A DNA stretch of 64,000 nt from Hermatobates lingyangjiaoensis (lineage: Eukaryota > Arthropoda > Insecta > Hemiptera > Hermatobatidae), in the NCBI GenBank assembly GCA_026182355.1, contig JAPFBL010000105.1, positions 797,001-861,000 on the forward strand, read 5' to 3'. The translations under genes were made by a program, and so were the position numbers. Of this stretch, positions 1 through 13,045 are shown in pieces. Position 1 is the stretch's first letter, and each line of letters begins with the position of its first letter. The notes under the pieces are model-generated. The model did no database searches. It saw nothing but the letters and a program-made list of their open reading frames with translations, and had not been told where the DNA came from.

Positions 1-1354
1 ATATTAAGTGCTCAACAAAATCACTCCCGCATCTATATTGATAATAGATAACACCCTCCACTGGCTATATATCTACTTCGTCCACAGACCACTATACCTC
101 GAAGAAAATCTCAATTCAAAATATCTTTTTTAATGATAACCAAACATCCAACTTCAGATTCTAATCCTTCAAAGAATATACTTCATCTGTCTAAAATGTA
201 TCAAACTGATGATCGATAAAGCGCTTCCTATCTCACAAAATACCCATCTTATCTCTTAAGAGGGAGGGAAGCACATGCATTCTGAAACTGCTACAGAATT
301 TTCTTCTTGACTTTTCTTTATTTTCACTAAAAATCATGATACAGCCAACTCATATCAGCAGCAGATGGCCACAATGAAACTCTTTTCCTACAAATCACAA
401 TGCATCTGGAAATGACCAAATTACCCCCTGCATTCTTAGGCAACACTTTAAAATAACTGTAGCACTTTTCACAAATATTTTCAGTGCTGTATTATGTATC
501 CCCTGAAAAAATTTCAGTCATCATTATTGTCTCGAAACCTAGTAATTCAACCCACAAATCTCCTTCGAACATATCATATCCTTAATTCCCATTATGGGTA
601 TAATAGAATAGAAAACCTCACCCTCCAATGTCTATTTTCCATGTTTGACCTTTGGCTCAGATCCTCATTCATCCAACAAAGCCATCGTGTAGTCAACTTC
701 ATTGCTTCTTCTCTTCAATAGAAACAATATTAGTTTGGTGTTTTTTAATGAGAGCCATGCTTTGAAACATTCTGATAGCAAGTTTTCTATGGAAACTGAA
801 AAGCTTTCTCTCTTTTACTTACTGTGTTATCTCTCCAACAGATTATTCCGGGTAATATTAGGTTCATGTTTATCCCTAGTCTTCCATGTGACAGCAGCAG
901 TTTCCCAAGAAAGTATCTTCTCTCCTATTCTTCATGTCTTAGGACGGATTTGTTTTAATCCATTAATCATCTACACACGTTATTGGTTACGTTTGTTGAC
1001 GAATGTTGTTAAAGCAATTTGAGCAACTCTCAATGACTCCACAATAGCTTCTCTTCAGTTAAGAGAGTATCGGCTATTCTTAATTATAATATTATAATAA
1101 TATATGTTATTATCTATTGTGCATTCCTGCTATATATTCTCCACCACTATGAGTATATTGATATATATTGTATCACATAACATACTTAGAACGTTTCTAA
1201 CAGAGTCAGATGTGTTGTAACAGGTGTACTTGTCTTTACTACTTTTGGCTTTTTTAGTACCAAGTAGATTTTTTATATAAGGAAATAAAACATCATATTA
1301 GCATATTGTTTTTTGGAGAGTTCCTAAGCTTAGTTCATTGCCCTGTACGATGTT
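1..1354. other. AT-rich DNA, no gene seen
   Basis: Open frames here (such as 494-721 and 702-1022) have no recognisable motif and no coding-like composition. If the transporter's first exons lie upstream of the window, this is intron; otherwise it is upstream flank. Confidence 0.5.
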
Positions 1355-1718
1355 CGATGTCAGGTACTCATTAACATTAAAGACCTCTGTTCTAACAAAC
1401 TTGAGTGAAGTAACATTTAGGACTCCCACTTCTAGTTTTAACATGATAATTTAGCTAGTCCATAACTAAAATGGGTTCGAAGTAACAGCAGTTCTGTTGC
1501 ATGAAATAAGTGATAGTAATAAATTTGACCTTTGGAAATAAACGAAAGTTTCTGAACATTATGGTGGATTTCATAATCTTTGTAATCTTTTTCGTAAACA
1601 AAGGAGAATGCGTGTTTGTAGATATGTTTTTGTAACATTTCTATGAGACTAGAGGAAAGATGGTGGGATACCTTTGTGGTAGGCACGTTAGTGTGGGTGT
1701 TGTGGTCTGTTTTGATGA
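1355..1718 (-). repeat. Left arm of a 1.7 kb inverted repeat
   Basis: This segment is the diverged reverse complement of 2708-3096. Both arms, read outward from the loop, carry the same open frame with residues such as HHLSS-LIEMLQKHIYKHAF and the ending YGLAKLSC. That frame matches no family I recognise and is best seen as repeat DNA, not a gene. The loop between the arms is about 1 kb. Confidence 0.8.
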
Positions 1719-2707
1719 AGTGGTTAGTCAAAATGTTCTATACTTTTGTCACAACTATTCAAAATTTGTTTTCGCTGATTTCTCTCCTCACGTTTTTGTC
1801 GTTATACTGCCATAGCAATGCTGTGAAAGCTATGCCCTATTTTGTCTCTTTTTCTTTACTTAGTTGTGAATAGATTATGGTAGGTGTATTAAATTCTAAC
1901 GCTATAGAGAAACAACGAGCACTGATGTTTTGCTGCAGTTGATGTTATCTCAAGCGATGGCAATATGCCTAAGTAAAGAGAAATGTAGGTCTCCTATGTA
2001 AAAATAGGGAGAATTAGGCAGAGTTAGATCAACTCGATAGCGTGTCTTGTCCAAAATTAAAATTTGTATCAAATAGCAAGTGGGTCTGACTTCCTGCCCT
2101 TGTATAAGGCTAAAGGTAAAAGCATGTACGTGTGCACCTTAGGAGCTACAATCGATAACTAATGAATAAGCCAAAGGCGGCTTTACTAATCACTTAACAA
2201 AGTCAATATACAACAGACACATTGTTTAGAGACTTGTTAAAAATTGACACGCACTTGTCCCTTGTTTACACAGCTACAGATGTTTATCAATATTATCCAT
2301 GTCACTGTGGTTAATAAACAAAGTATAGTATACGAATATTAAGTAACTACCACTGGGAAACAAAACCACTACATATATATAAACTACTATGAAAACAAAA
2401 TATAATCCAAAACCATGTAAATAAATCAGTTCTACTACTGCCTTTTCTTCTGAGCAAGGAGGTATTTTTGAATATTGCATTAGTCAGATACAACGACAGC
2501 CAAAGCTTTATTTCTAATGTGCAAGATTATTTATCAACTCATTTTATTGTTTACCCGTATTTGATCGAATTATAGTTATAAATACTATATAGAGTGTTAT
2601 TATTACAGTCCTAGGGTGTCTGTATGCATAGTGGATTACATGTGTCTACCTTGGATACCAGCCGTCACATTCTGAGGCATGTTCACAGTCGCTTGATTTA
2701 CTACCCT
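1719..2707. other. Loop of the inverted repeat
   Basis: This roughly 1 kb spacer between the two arms contains only short chance frames. No transposase or reverse transcriptase motif was seen in either direction. Confidence 0.5.
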
Positions 2708-3096
2708 GTCAAAACAGACCAATGGCATTCTGTTGACATAAGTGCATGCACACACAAAACCCACACTAACGTGACTACCGCACAGCTATCCCACCATCTT
2801 TCCTCTCGTCTCATAGAAATGTTACAAAAACATATCTACAAACACGCATTCTCCTTTGTTTACGAAAAAGATTACAAAGATTACGAAATGCACCATAATG
2901 TTCAGAAACTTTCGTTTATTTCCAAAGGTCAAATTTATAGCTATCACTTATTTCATGCAACAGAACTGCTGGTACTTCTAACCCATTTTAGTTATGGACT
3001 AGCTAAATTGTCATGTTAAAACTAGAAGTGGGAGTCATAAATGTTACTTCACTCAAGTTTGTTAGAACAGTGGTCTTTAATGAGTACCTGACAGCG
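2708..3096 (+). repeat. Right arm of a 1.7 kb inverted repeat
   Basis: Counterpart of the left arm. The two share the CAGGTACTCATTAA-type outer end and the inner GGTCTGTTTTGA block. The right arm carries about 30 extra bases near its inner end and the arms differ at scattered bases, so the duplication is not recent. Confidence 0.8.
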
Positions 3097-5080
3097 TTCT
3101 ATGCCCTTAAATGACAAATCTGCTTGGCAAGTAGAACCGTCATTGATTAAGAACTTCAAAGACAATGAAAGGAAATAGTCATTTAGCATAAAATCAAAGA
3201 AAAACAGTTACAGTAATGATATTGACAAAAATAAACAACTTATACGGCGCATCTGACATCGAAAGGGTAAACGTGAGACTACAGCGATCCCTACAATTTT
3301 ATATGACGTTCTCCTGACAACCGTCTGACACCCTGAGAGCCTTCAGACCTCCTTTATTACCACTTGATTTAGTACAGACCTATCATAAATGTTCTAATGA
3401 TCAATGTTTATAAATGTCAGAGTATGACTATTCCCTCCCTGTCATCCTATATTTTATTCACACTTAGTACCACACTAGTACAGACAGAGATTATTTTCAA
3501 GGTTGGTCCTGTGCCAACTAAAACGGTGAAATGGTGGGCGGAGTCACTGGAAGCCCGCCACGTTTTTTCATTAATAAACAAAATTCATTCCGTTTTGCCA
3601 TTGATGAGAAGTATTTTTTAGTTAAATAGATCATATCCAACATTAATTGGGACTGTTTCATCTGTTTGTCAAGAGGAAGAAATGCACGCTATTTTAATGC
3701 ATATTACACTTAATCTTCAATGTTTGAAAATATTACATTTCATCAAAAATATACTCATTTATGTTAGAAATTCTTAATATTCTATCGCTTTGAATATTAC
3801 AACAGTAAATGTTTCCAAATTTCCATTATTTATATAATAAAAATAGAGATAAAAAAAAAGGTGTATTCCCGAAATTCAATTTTAATATAACAAAACATTC
3901 TACTTGTCAAGAAACTAACTTATTAAAAGGGATGTACAATTTTTTTTAAATTTACAAAATTTAATAAATTTGTTTGGCTTAACTACCATTCAAAAAATTC
4001 AAAGATCATATCTAAAAAAATAGTATAAAAAATAATATAATATGGAATAAAGTGAACTTGTGGAATATTGGCCAAAAGCTTTGTCACTCATATACTTTGT
4101 AATAGCTATTTTGTGTATAATATCGATGTAATCCATCATACGGCGTGGTCGCTATCGAGTGCACAACTTATCTTTGGAAACACGTAAATCCCTTCGGCCT
4201 CGACGTTCACCAATTCATGCTACCCACTTTTCTTACAATAAAGTAAAAGTATGCATTATTTAGTTGAATTCAGTAATGAGTTTTATTATAATAATATATT
4301 TTTATTTGAAGCTTTCATTCAGCTAACAAATTTGGAGTGGGTCTACAAACAACTTTACCATAAGTAAATCTATATCAGAAACAATCAATTTATTTATTAT
4401 TTAATAAACAATTTAAAATTTATCTTAATCTGGTCCTATGTTAAACAATTATTATGCAAATATAGGTGGTATGTTTTGTTTGAATAATTAATTAGCCAGC
4501 GCTTAACAATTCGTTCGCTTTGAATTTCTGTGATTCAACAATGAAAACCTACAAGTAATATTAGCAATAGTTTAAATGTCATTATTTAGAGATTGAAATT
4601 GTTCATCATAAAATGATGAATAAGTTTAATTAGTAACACTGTTCAAACATATCATTAATCAAATGATCAAAAAGATAATCTATGTATCAATTAGACACTG
4701 AAAGGCCGAGGTGATTTCAATAGTCACATGGTATTTCCAACTTAATTATCTCCAGATATGAACCATTTTAATTGATTTTTATTATTATCCCAATCCTGAA
4801 ACTATTTAACTTTTAATAACTTACTTTCAATACATGGTTTTAATTTTGGTTGGATCAGATTTAACATCTCTAGATTTGTCAGTTGCGGGATGGAAAATAT
4901 TGTGAATACCATATATTGAAGACGATGTGAAGCCTTCGGCCCCGAGCCTCAACTCTGTCAAGTAGTTTTTAAAGATAACTAGAGTCAGACACAATTTAGA
5001 GTTCCCGATGTAGAATCATCCAGGTCATATTGATCACAAATAACTGGAAGGTGGCCGAATAAAAAATGAACCACTGCGGG
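3097..5080. other. AT-rich DNA, no gene seen
   Basis: No exon with family similarity, tRNA or ordered repeat was recognised. Short GC-rich islets (near 4170-4230 and 4920-4960) contain CTTCGGCC blocks but no frame that can be assigned. Confidence 0.4.
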
Positions 5081-5450
5081 GTCTCTAAATTTAGAAATAT
5101 ATTTTAAAAATATGTATATAATATAAATCAGCTAATATTAAAATTAAAATGTTATATAACATTTAGATATAGGTCTTAAAGAAGATATTAAATGATATAT
5201 TTTAAACAAATAAATTTTTAATAAATTTAGATATCTTTATATATTTATAATTTCACTATTATTAATATTACTTATATAATATTAATTCAAAATATTATAT
5301 AATTTACTTACACGTCTTTAAATTATATAAATTTAAATATATTTATGTATTTCTAATTTCAATACTGTATAATATTTACCTATATAATTCAATTATATAT
5401 ATAAATGATATAAATATAAAATATATATTAATTTGAAAATATAAATATGG
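5081..5450. repeat. Very AT-rich low-complexity tract
   Basis: Almost entirely A and T, with many ATAT and TTAATATT-like words and no coding frame. It is low-complexity sequence of the kind sometimes found at matrix-attachment or fragile sites, but nothing here demonstrates such a role. Confidence 0.6.
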
Positions 5451-6300
5451 GTGTTTATCTGTGATATCTTCACATTTGCAAGAGAGATGTACTTGACTGT
5501 GATTTATTTGTATTAGAGGTAGGAAGGGTGTGTATGTGTGTGTGGGATTTTGTAATATGCCATAATATATTTCTCAGGATTGCTGGCTATACTAAATTGC
5601 TACAAATACGAGAATTTTTAGACTCATAGATAAATTTGTTCTTGATATGAGTATTCATAAAATACCTGTTCTACTTTCACGTTAAGAGACTGGACACTGC
5701 TCGTTAAGAAAGTGGAGCTGGAGCCACGGCCGATGAGCAGATTTTAGGAATAAGGTTGTTGAAATGTTGAGATTTATTTTTGTTGCTTATTGTTTAAAGT
5801 ATAACGGACTAGATGTACTTACACGTCTATTTTTATAGAGTCAGCCTAATCAACAATCATTTCTCTAGCAAGAATAATTCTTTACCTTTAATACGCGTTT
5901 AACATCCCTCTCTATCTATTTCCATGAAACAGTCAGCTTTTCAGTTTCTCTGTATAACTATTAAAGCCTGTGTCCATTTATACCTACTCATATTAAAGAA
6001 AACGCCTGGAGTCATATGCTCTCTGTATTAAAAGTTATGACCAAAGAATGGAGAATGAGTTTCATACATGACCAAGTCTGTTTTCAACACCCACACTTAT
6101 GAATTCCTTGTGTGCCTGCAGCACTGTGATAGAGACAGAAGCGTGACTCACTGCTATTTGGCACACATTTTAGTTTCGAGTGGCCCTCATTACCGGGTTC
6201 ATTCTACTTTTCAAGTGCTCAATATGAATAAAACAAGTTCATTAAAGTAGGGATCTTTAACGAGAACCTGTCACTGAACCAGGCTCGAGACCACGGCTTT

Positions 6301-6515
6301 TTATTACCTTCGATGAGGGATGGTACAAGAACTCATATCCTAGAATGAAGAATTTAAGATCATTTTCAAGATTCAAACCTTCAATTTTTAATAAGACAGT
6401 ATTCTCAACACCATTCAACCACTGCTTACCACATTTTATTACCTTTCCTAACGGACGGCGTGCACAAGAACTCACATCCTCGTATGCAAAATCTAAGAAC
6501 ATTTTTAAGATTCAG
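6301..6515. repeat. Diverged tandem duplication, about 135 bp period
   Basis: Two blocks (about 6301-6376 and 6436-6515) share TTTATTACCTT, ACAAGAACTCA-ATCCT and AAGATTCA in the same order. The copies are diverged by substitutions and small indels. A 112-residue open frame crosses both copies, but it has no family match. Confidence 0.5.
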
Positions 6516-9420
6516 TTAAGGTGTTCGTATATATATAAACTAGAATTTTTAAAAGAACACATAGAAAAGAAATCACTGAACTCACTACTATATTTCGATG
6601 TCCTCGTCTTCAGGAAAAGATGTGAATCGTTCCAAAGGCTGATAACGACATATATATATATATTCGTCCTTAGCATTTATTAATGTTTTTCGACGGTCAT
6701 ACTTTTTGAAGATTAGTATAATACTTAAAGATACAGTAAAACTCGCATCTCTAACTATGTACAGAGATACATTATATCTGGATCTCCATTCATAAACTGT
6801 AACAGTTATACTCTAAAAGCAGCGTCGAATCAAAGAAAAAGAAGAAGATATGTAACACGGAACAGTGAGCAACTCTCTATCTATGAGTCAGTAATTTTGT
6901 GGTATTTACTCAGGCTCAGAAGTTGACTAAGTTTCTACATAAACTTAATTTTATTACGATAGCACGTGTCAAAACGATTTAATACTTTGTCTACGTGGGG
7001 ATTAGTCCACAATTTGCGAGTATAGGATAAGAATGTTCATTTAATTTATAATTTCTTTTATATCAAAACTGCATTGATTCAAATCATTGAACAATCATTT
7101 CATTTTAAAAGAAATTGAATTATTATCATCAACATAATAAATCATAATCATAATCAGCATTACATAAATAACAATCATAACATCAACATTATCATAATAA
7201 ATTTATTCAGAGGTGGTTTGAATAAATTGATTTCATTAATCGTTATTAATTTGAACAGTAACATGACTTTTGCTTAATTTCTTCAAGCTGAAGAGAATTT
7301 GGTACTCAGTTTGACACTTAGTATTGATATATTATTAAAATAAATCCCACAATTTTCAAAAGTTTTCTTCTCTCTCGACTGGTTTCGGAACATGCTCATT
7401 CGAAAAGGCCTACTGTTTGTATTTTCTAATACAAACTGATTAAATGTTTCTAAACAAAACCATTAGGGACTTGTTCCGAAAGCAATTGAATACAATAGAA
7501 AACTGACGAGACACATAATATCTTACCCTTTTATGTTACTTCAGGGACATGAAGAAGGCTATTGATATTGAAATAAGTTCCATGAGGATTGTCATGATAA
7601 TAATAATCAATGTAAATAATATATAATTTAATGCTCGCAAAATAGAAACAAGCTTATTTCCGTTTAAGACCTGTATGGAAGTTGCAATCAGATTACAAAC
7701 ACGTACGTCAACCACAACTGACATTTACTCCTGGAACGTCTGAACCCTTCTCTTGAGGCTGGACAGAGAAGGCTGATATCGACCCCCTCCCCAAATCTGG
7801 TGACGTCATGGCTCTTGTATCCAGGGTAACCACTGTTCAAAGTACATTGCACGACTGTATACTCCTCACCCCTCTGAATAGACAGTTACGTCTCACTTTC
7901 CGAACTTGAACAAATATAATAGACATTAATAAGTGTTATCTTTACCAGTGTCACCTACATAATAGTGCTTTAAAAAAGACGTTTATCTCAGATATCATAG
8001 AGCTCTTAGTTGCTATCTATGTTGCTCATGTCGTACCTCTTCATGTTGTTCTCTAAAACTAAGGATAAACATATTAATTTCCGTTAATTACTTTAAGCCC
8101 TAGTAATTATACTCTAGTATTTTACGTGCACTCTGTTATTTTCTATGAAAAATGGAAAAATATTGTACAAGTCACTTCTCCAGAAATCAATGCATATATA
8201 AATCAAATATACACTAAAGTGATAATACATACAAAGCGTAATAGGGTATGAAAAATAAAAAGTAACGACTGAAAAAGTTAAATTATGGCGAATGGCAAGA
8301 AGTGATGTTTTTTTGTAGGGACGTGGTTAGGGACGCGCGTAAGAGCTGGCGTGATTTATTAGTGAAAGCTGGATTCTGGAATGTGCATGTCGTCCCTCGG
8401 AGGGAAGGCCTAGCCGCCACTGGCCCGATCTAAATCAGCACGGCGACGATTACAACCCTAAGGGAGGACATTAGCACTTGTCATGCGTTAACAATGTCTT
8501 CAATTACCCAAACAAATGCTAGCCTTGTCAGCAACATCTCTCTCAACCGATATTCACGGCATATAATCAAAATTAAAACTTATGCTGAAAAGTTAAGCTT
8601 TTACTTTATAAATTTTTTGCGAGGTAGTTTTTGTGTGAACAGCTCTAGCATTCCATTAAGTCTTCTGGTATGTGATGAAGCACGTCGTGGTATGACATGA
8701 GAAGGTGAGGTTTTCATCCGCCTTCAGAGGGTAGTAGTTTCCGTTATTCTACACGAAATGATATATATCATATCCTTTTCTTATTTCACTAAATATAATA
8801 AAGTTTTTTGATATAATTCAAATATTATATTTGCATTATAAGTAATATAATAAATATATGTTATGCATTTTGCTTGTTATCAAACTTCTCCAAGGGTTTT
8901 ACATTTGATAAGGCAAGTTACATTTAAGCAGTTCTGCGTGTATTGCATATGACGTCATACATACATTTAGCATAACAATCTGCACTGTTCTAGATCACTT
9001 TGAGCTTTACTCTCTGTGTGCAACAAAGGAACAAAGAGGAGAGCACGAGTAAAAAATAAAGACTGAAATAAATCTGTTCTATAAATAGTTAGAAGGTAAA
9101 AAAATCTTATATTTCATCATGCATTAGTTAGAAGATAGTTAAGAATTGACAAGGAATGATAAATATATCGCTCTTTTAAAAGCCTTAAAGGGAGGTGATG
9201 TCGATGATTTTTTAGATCGTGATTTTGTCTAAATCTGTAAACGTTATAAAATATAAAAATTAGTACCAAACATTGAGATAAAATATTACAAAACAAATGA
9301 TTTTTGTTTAGCCCATTACAAATCTTATTCTCTAAAACTTTAGACAAAGTCTCTCTCTGTTACGCTATCTTAAACCTTGAGATCCTAGAGAACTGTAATC
9401 CAAGTATGGTGCTTGCACTT
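6516..9420. other. AT-rich DNA with one GC-rich islet
   Basis: No gene recognised. The block at about 8320-8470 is noticeably GC-rich (CCTAGCCGCCACTGGCC region). One frame across it is open for a short run but resembles nothing I can name; it may be a repeat fragment. A repeat signature described under findings lies just before this stretch and in its first bases, at 6593-6613. Confidence 0.4.
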
Positions 9421-9988
9421 CCTTACATGTTGACATTCAACATTCCTTACATGTTGACATTCAGCATTCCTTACACGTTGACATTCAGCATTCCTTACAT
9501 GTTGACATTCAGCATTCCTTGCATGTTGACATTCAGCATTCCTTGCATGTTGACATTCAGCATTCCTTACATGTTGACATTCAGCATTCCTTACATGTTG
9601 ATATTCAGCATTCCTTGCATGTTGATATTCAGCATTCCTTGCATTCCTTACATGTTGACATTCAGCATTCCTTACACGTTGACATTCAGCATTCCTTGCA
9701 TGTTGACATTCAGCATTCCTTGCATGTTGACATTCAGCATTCCTTGCATGTTGACATTCAGCATTCCTTACATGTTGACATTCAGCATTCCTTACATGTT
9801 GATATTCAGCATTCATTGCATGTTGATATTCAGCATTCCTTGCATTCCTTACATGTTGACATTCAGCATTCCTTACACGTTGACATTCAGCATTCCTTAC
9901 ATGTTGACATTCAGCATTCCTTGCATGTTGACATTCAGCATTCCTTACATGTTGACATTCAGCATTCCTTACATGTTGATATTCAGCA
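9421..9988. repeat. 24-bp minisatellite with 201-bp higher-order period
   Basis: About 24 copies of a 24-base unit whose core reads ACATGTTGACATTCAGCATT. A variant containing TTACACG recurs at 9471, 9672 and 9873, exactly 201 bases apart, and a 9-base extra block precedes the second and third occurrences: 201 is eight units plus 9. All these lengths are multiples of three, so two forward frames and one reverse frame stay open through the array (SIPYMLTF, DIQHSLHV and NAECQHVR repeats). The frames reflect the repeat and not a gene. Confidence 0.95.
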
Positions 9989-12660
9989 GGTAGCGATGGA
10001 GGTATTCTTACCGAGCAGTTCAAATTGATTGTTGTTACCATACAATTTACAATATTTAATTCATTTGCACTTCATTCCATTGATTAAATTCCACCAAACT
10101 TTCGTCTCTTAAGTCTCTCGAGAAACTCCACACTCCAGTTTTTCTAGCCTTTTTAGAATCTAACTAGGCTCTCCAATTTGCTCCAGTAACCAGTTTCTCC
10201 ATTTTTCTCCAGTCCCATTCAACTCTCCAATCTCTTATGTCTCTTTAATATCTCTAGTCTTGAGTCTGTCTCAAGATTTTAAATTCTGACGAAGAAAAAC
10301 TGTTTTTGGTGTACCATTTATTTTGAAAAGCAAATACATTTTGAATGTATAAGTAAGGTAAACTCCCTCACGTAAACATTTGAGAATCAATTTTCCCAAA
10401 CCTTCGTTTTAGGAATTCATTTCATTTTGAGCTTTAAGAATACAGGTTGTTAGTGGGTGAAATAGGTTTATTTTGTTAACTTCAGAATCTTACATGATTT
10501 CATCTATTTTGAATATTCTTTTACATCTTCATTTTTTTATAAAATATTTAAGTAATGATTTAACATTTCCTCAAAAGAAGGCCTCAAACAAAAAAATGAA
10601 TTCTATTGTTCATAATGAATATTTTACAATAGGAAGGTTACTTGATGGCACTTTATATGAAAATAAATGTTACTTCTCCCTTGTCTTCGGCCTACCCTAG
10701 AAACTTTAAATATGTGTTTAGTATTATCTTTATGGGTGTAATCCAAGACTAGAACTGATTTAGTACTGGATTTTTGTAAGAGACAATGTAACACTGATTT
10801 ACTTCTATTATGTTCATTTTTGGATTTCTTGCCTAAGTTCATTAAAATTCTCAGAGGCGAAAATAAAGTCCTTTGAATTATTTAAGATAATAATCAAATT
10901 CAAAATATAAATTGAAAGAACTCAAATTTAACTATATTTAATTACAAAACATTACAAACTATTCATATAAATCAAACAAATTTGGCGTGGAGTACGCTCA
11001 ATATTGCAATAGTAACTAAATCAATTATCTGAAATAATGAGCAATTGATTAATGAGACTCGGCAATTATAATGAAAACGTAATGGTGAAAATTGTTTAAA
11101 TATTTCTAAAGAATATTTAGTATGGCCCATGTAGGATAGATAATAATTCTAATAATGAATTTGTTTAACGTTTGAGATATTAACATTTCTTATGAAACTT
11201 CAACGTTTTATTGTAAAAGAGTATTTCACTCATAACTTCGTTATCACCGGAAATATTTACTTAAAAGAATGATATTTAATGATAATGGCAGAATTAAAAG
11301 ACTTTAAGTTCCTGAAATACCAATTATACGATCAATATATTTTAAGGAACAATAAGGTCGCAATCAGTTTTACAAATTGTTGGTTTCTCTTTTTCATCGA
11401 CAATTTTCTCCAATTTGTAATTCAGTATATCTTAGGAAACTGAAATTTTCAAATAAAAGCTTAATATTCTGAAAATGACTACATTAGCAGTTGAGCAAAT
11501 TGAAAGTTAGTTATTTTTTCGTTACTATGAAATATTTTTCTGAAATAATTGAAACCAAAATAATCTAGAATTTTATTTACTTTTGAATAATTAAACAAGT
11601 TTTATTAATGAAGCTACTGTTTTAAGCCAAGTACAGGATAAATAAATTAAGGTAAATTCTTGTAATTGACATAGTTTTTTAACACTTATATTGTTAAGAC
11701 TAGTTGGCAATGGTTTATATACTTTGATGACTTTGTATTGCATTACAGCGCTAAAACTGATCACGTCAGAACAAGTTAGCATAATGGCATCTGTCTTGTG
11801 AATTGTTTTAAACTGATTCATCTGTTGGTTGACAACAATTGACACTGGCCCATTGGAGCTGCTAACAATTGCTGATTTATTGTGGGAACCTCCTCTGCGC
11901 TCAAGATTGAAAATCGACCTTGGCCTAAAAATACAATTGCTCCAGCTTAATAATTAATTTCCTTTCTAGGATTTTATTTAAAATTTCTTACTTGTGCTTT
12001 TAAAAATGAAAATAATACAGTATTAACAAAATATGTCTGAGACAATCAATACACATATGAAATCAGAAAGAATTCTAATGAAGAAACAATTAATTAGTTA
12101 GTATGTTTAAAAATATATATACTACCAGATAAATCAAAGTAAAACATTCAGAATTCGTGTGATTGGGACCAGAACTTGTTATTGTGATTTAAATACTGGT
12201 TTATATTTTTCACGCGTTTATTATAAAATTTCACTATATTGAGGTAGATATTTATTTATATTAATGCTGGCAGCCCATTTTCTTGTAAAATCTGTTTCTA
12301 TAAAAGTGTAGATTGACGAAAAATTTTCTTCTACCTTATATATAATGGAGCACAAGACAAACACAGAGAAAAAACATCAATAAAAGATCACTTCAATATT
12401 TGAAATCCGTTGTCAAAGAAAATTACTTATTTATGTTACATATACCAAAATCCAAACCACAGTAATACATACTGAAATGTGTCCAAGGTTTTACCATTCA
12501 AACAAGTGGTCTTTATTTTTAGTGAAACTCTCGCGAAGACCAATTGCTTGGGTTAAAAGATATTAGTCATTTTTCTGAACTTCCTACTGTGATTTCATCA
12601 AGTTTTATTTCACTTGGTTACAGAAAAATATTTTCATTATATACATACACATAAATAAAA
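9989..12660. other. AT-rich DNA, no gene seen
   Basis: Contains a CT-rich stretch near 10100-10260 with repeated CTCCA and TCTC words. Otherwise it is unstructured AT-rich sequence, and no frame shows family similarity. Confidence 0.4.
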
Positions 12661-12745
12661 AGATTTCACATAAACACGTGAAATAACAATCAATGATCAA
12701 ACCACAATATGAAATGGGAAAACAAGACTAAGACCTTTCTTGAAA
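12661..12745 (+). repeat. Terminal arm of a dispersed inverted-repeat element
   Basis: It shares ACATAAACACGTGAAATAAC, then ATCAAACCACAATATGAAATG and AAGACTAAG, with the copy at 16059 and, in reverse complement, with the right end at 38550-38620. Only one arm is present here. Confidence 0.75.
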
Positions 12746-12897
12746 GAAGACCTGCTACCTATTTATACCAATATATTGTTCGACTTTTGAGAGTGAAGGG
12801 AGTTGACTGCTGGACGACATCACGACAAGCTATGATAAGCGATCACCTGCTGCAGTGTGACGTCACGGGTGAGGTCACACACATGCCATTGTATGTA
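12746..12897 (+). pseudogene. Fragment resembling a Penelope-like C-terminal region
   Basis: The frame starting upstream reads IVRLLRVKGVDCWTTS, then ISDHLLQCDVT. The ISDHLL-C pattern resembles the segment found after the GIY-YIG endonuclease in Penelope-like retroelements. It is short, has no partner domains and runs into a microsatellite, so it is at most a remnant. Confidence 0.35.
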
Positions 12898-12925
12898 TGA
12901 ATGTATGTATGTATGTATGTATGTA

Positions 12926-12984
<59 letters not shown>

Positions 12985-13045
12985 TCATGTTCGTGTTAGT
13001 GTGTTGTGTGTGTGCGTGTGTATATGTGTGTGTGTGTGTGTGAGT
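12893..13045. repeat. Compound (ATGT)n / (GT)n microsatellite
   Basis: A GTAT tetranucleotide run at about 12895-12931 passes into a GT dinucleotide run with a few interruptions up to about 13041. The open frames over it (poly Cys-Val forward, poly Thr-His reverse) are repeat artefacts. Confidence 0.97.

Noticed and set aside
702..1022. 106-codon open frame
   Set aside because: Leu/Phe-rich translation of T-rich DNA without motifs.
1438..3019. Two related genes of 97 and 131 codons in opposite directions
   Set aside because: They are the arms of an inverted repeat with no recognisable domain, splice context or coding composition.
9421..9988. CRISPR-like regular repeats
   Set aside because: Units are directly adjacent without unique spacers, and the window is eukaryotic.
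9304..10041. Long open frames on both strands (up to 229 codons) over the minisatellite
   Set aside because: They arise because the repeat unit is a multiple of three with no stop in several frames; composition is pure repeat.
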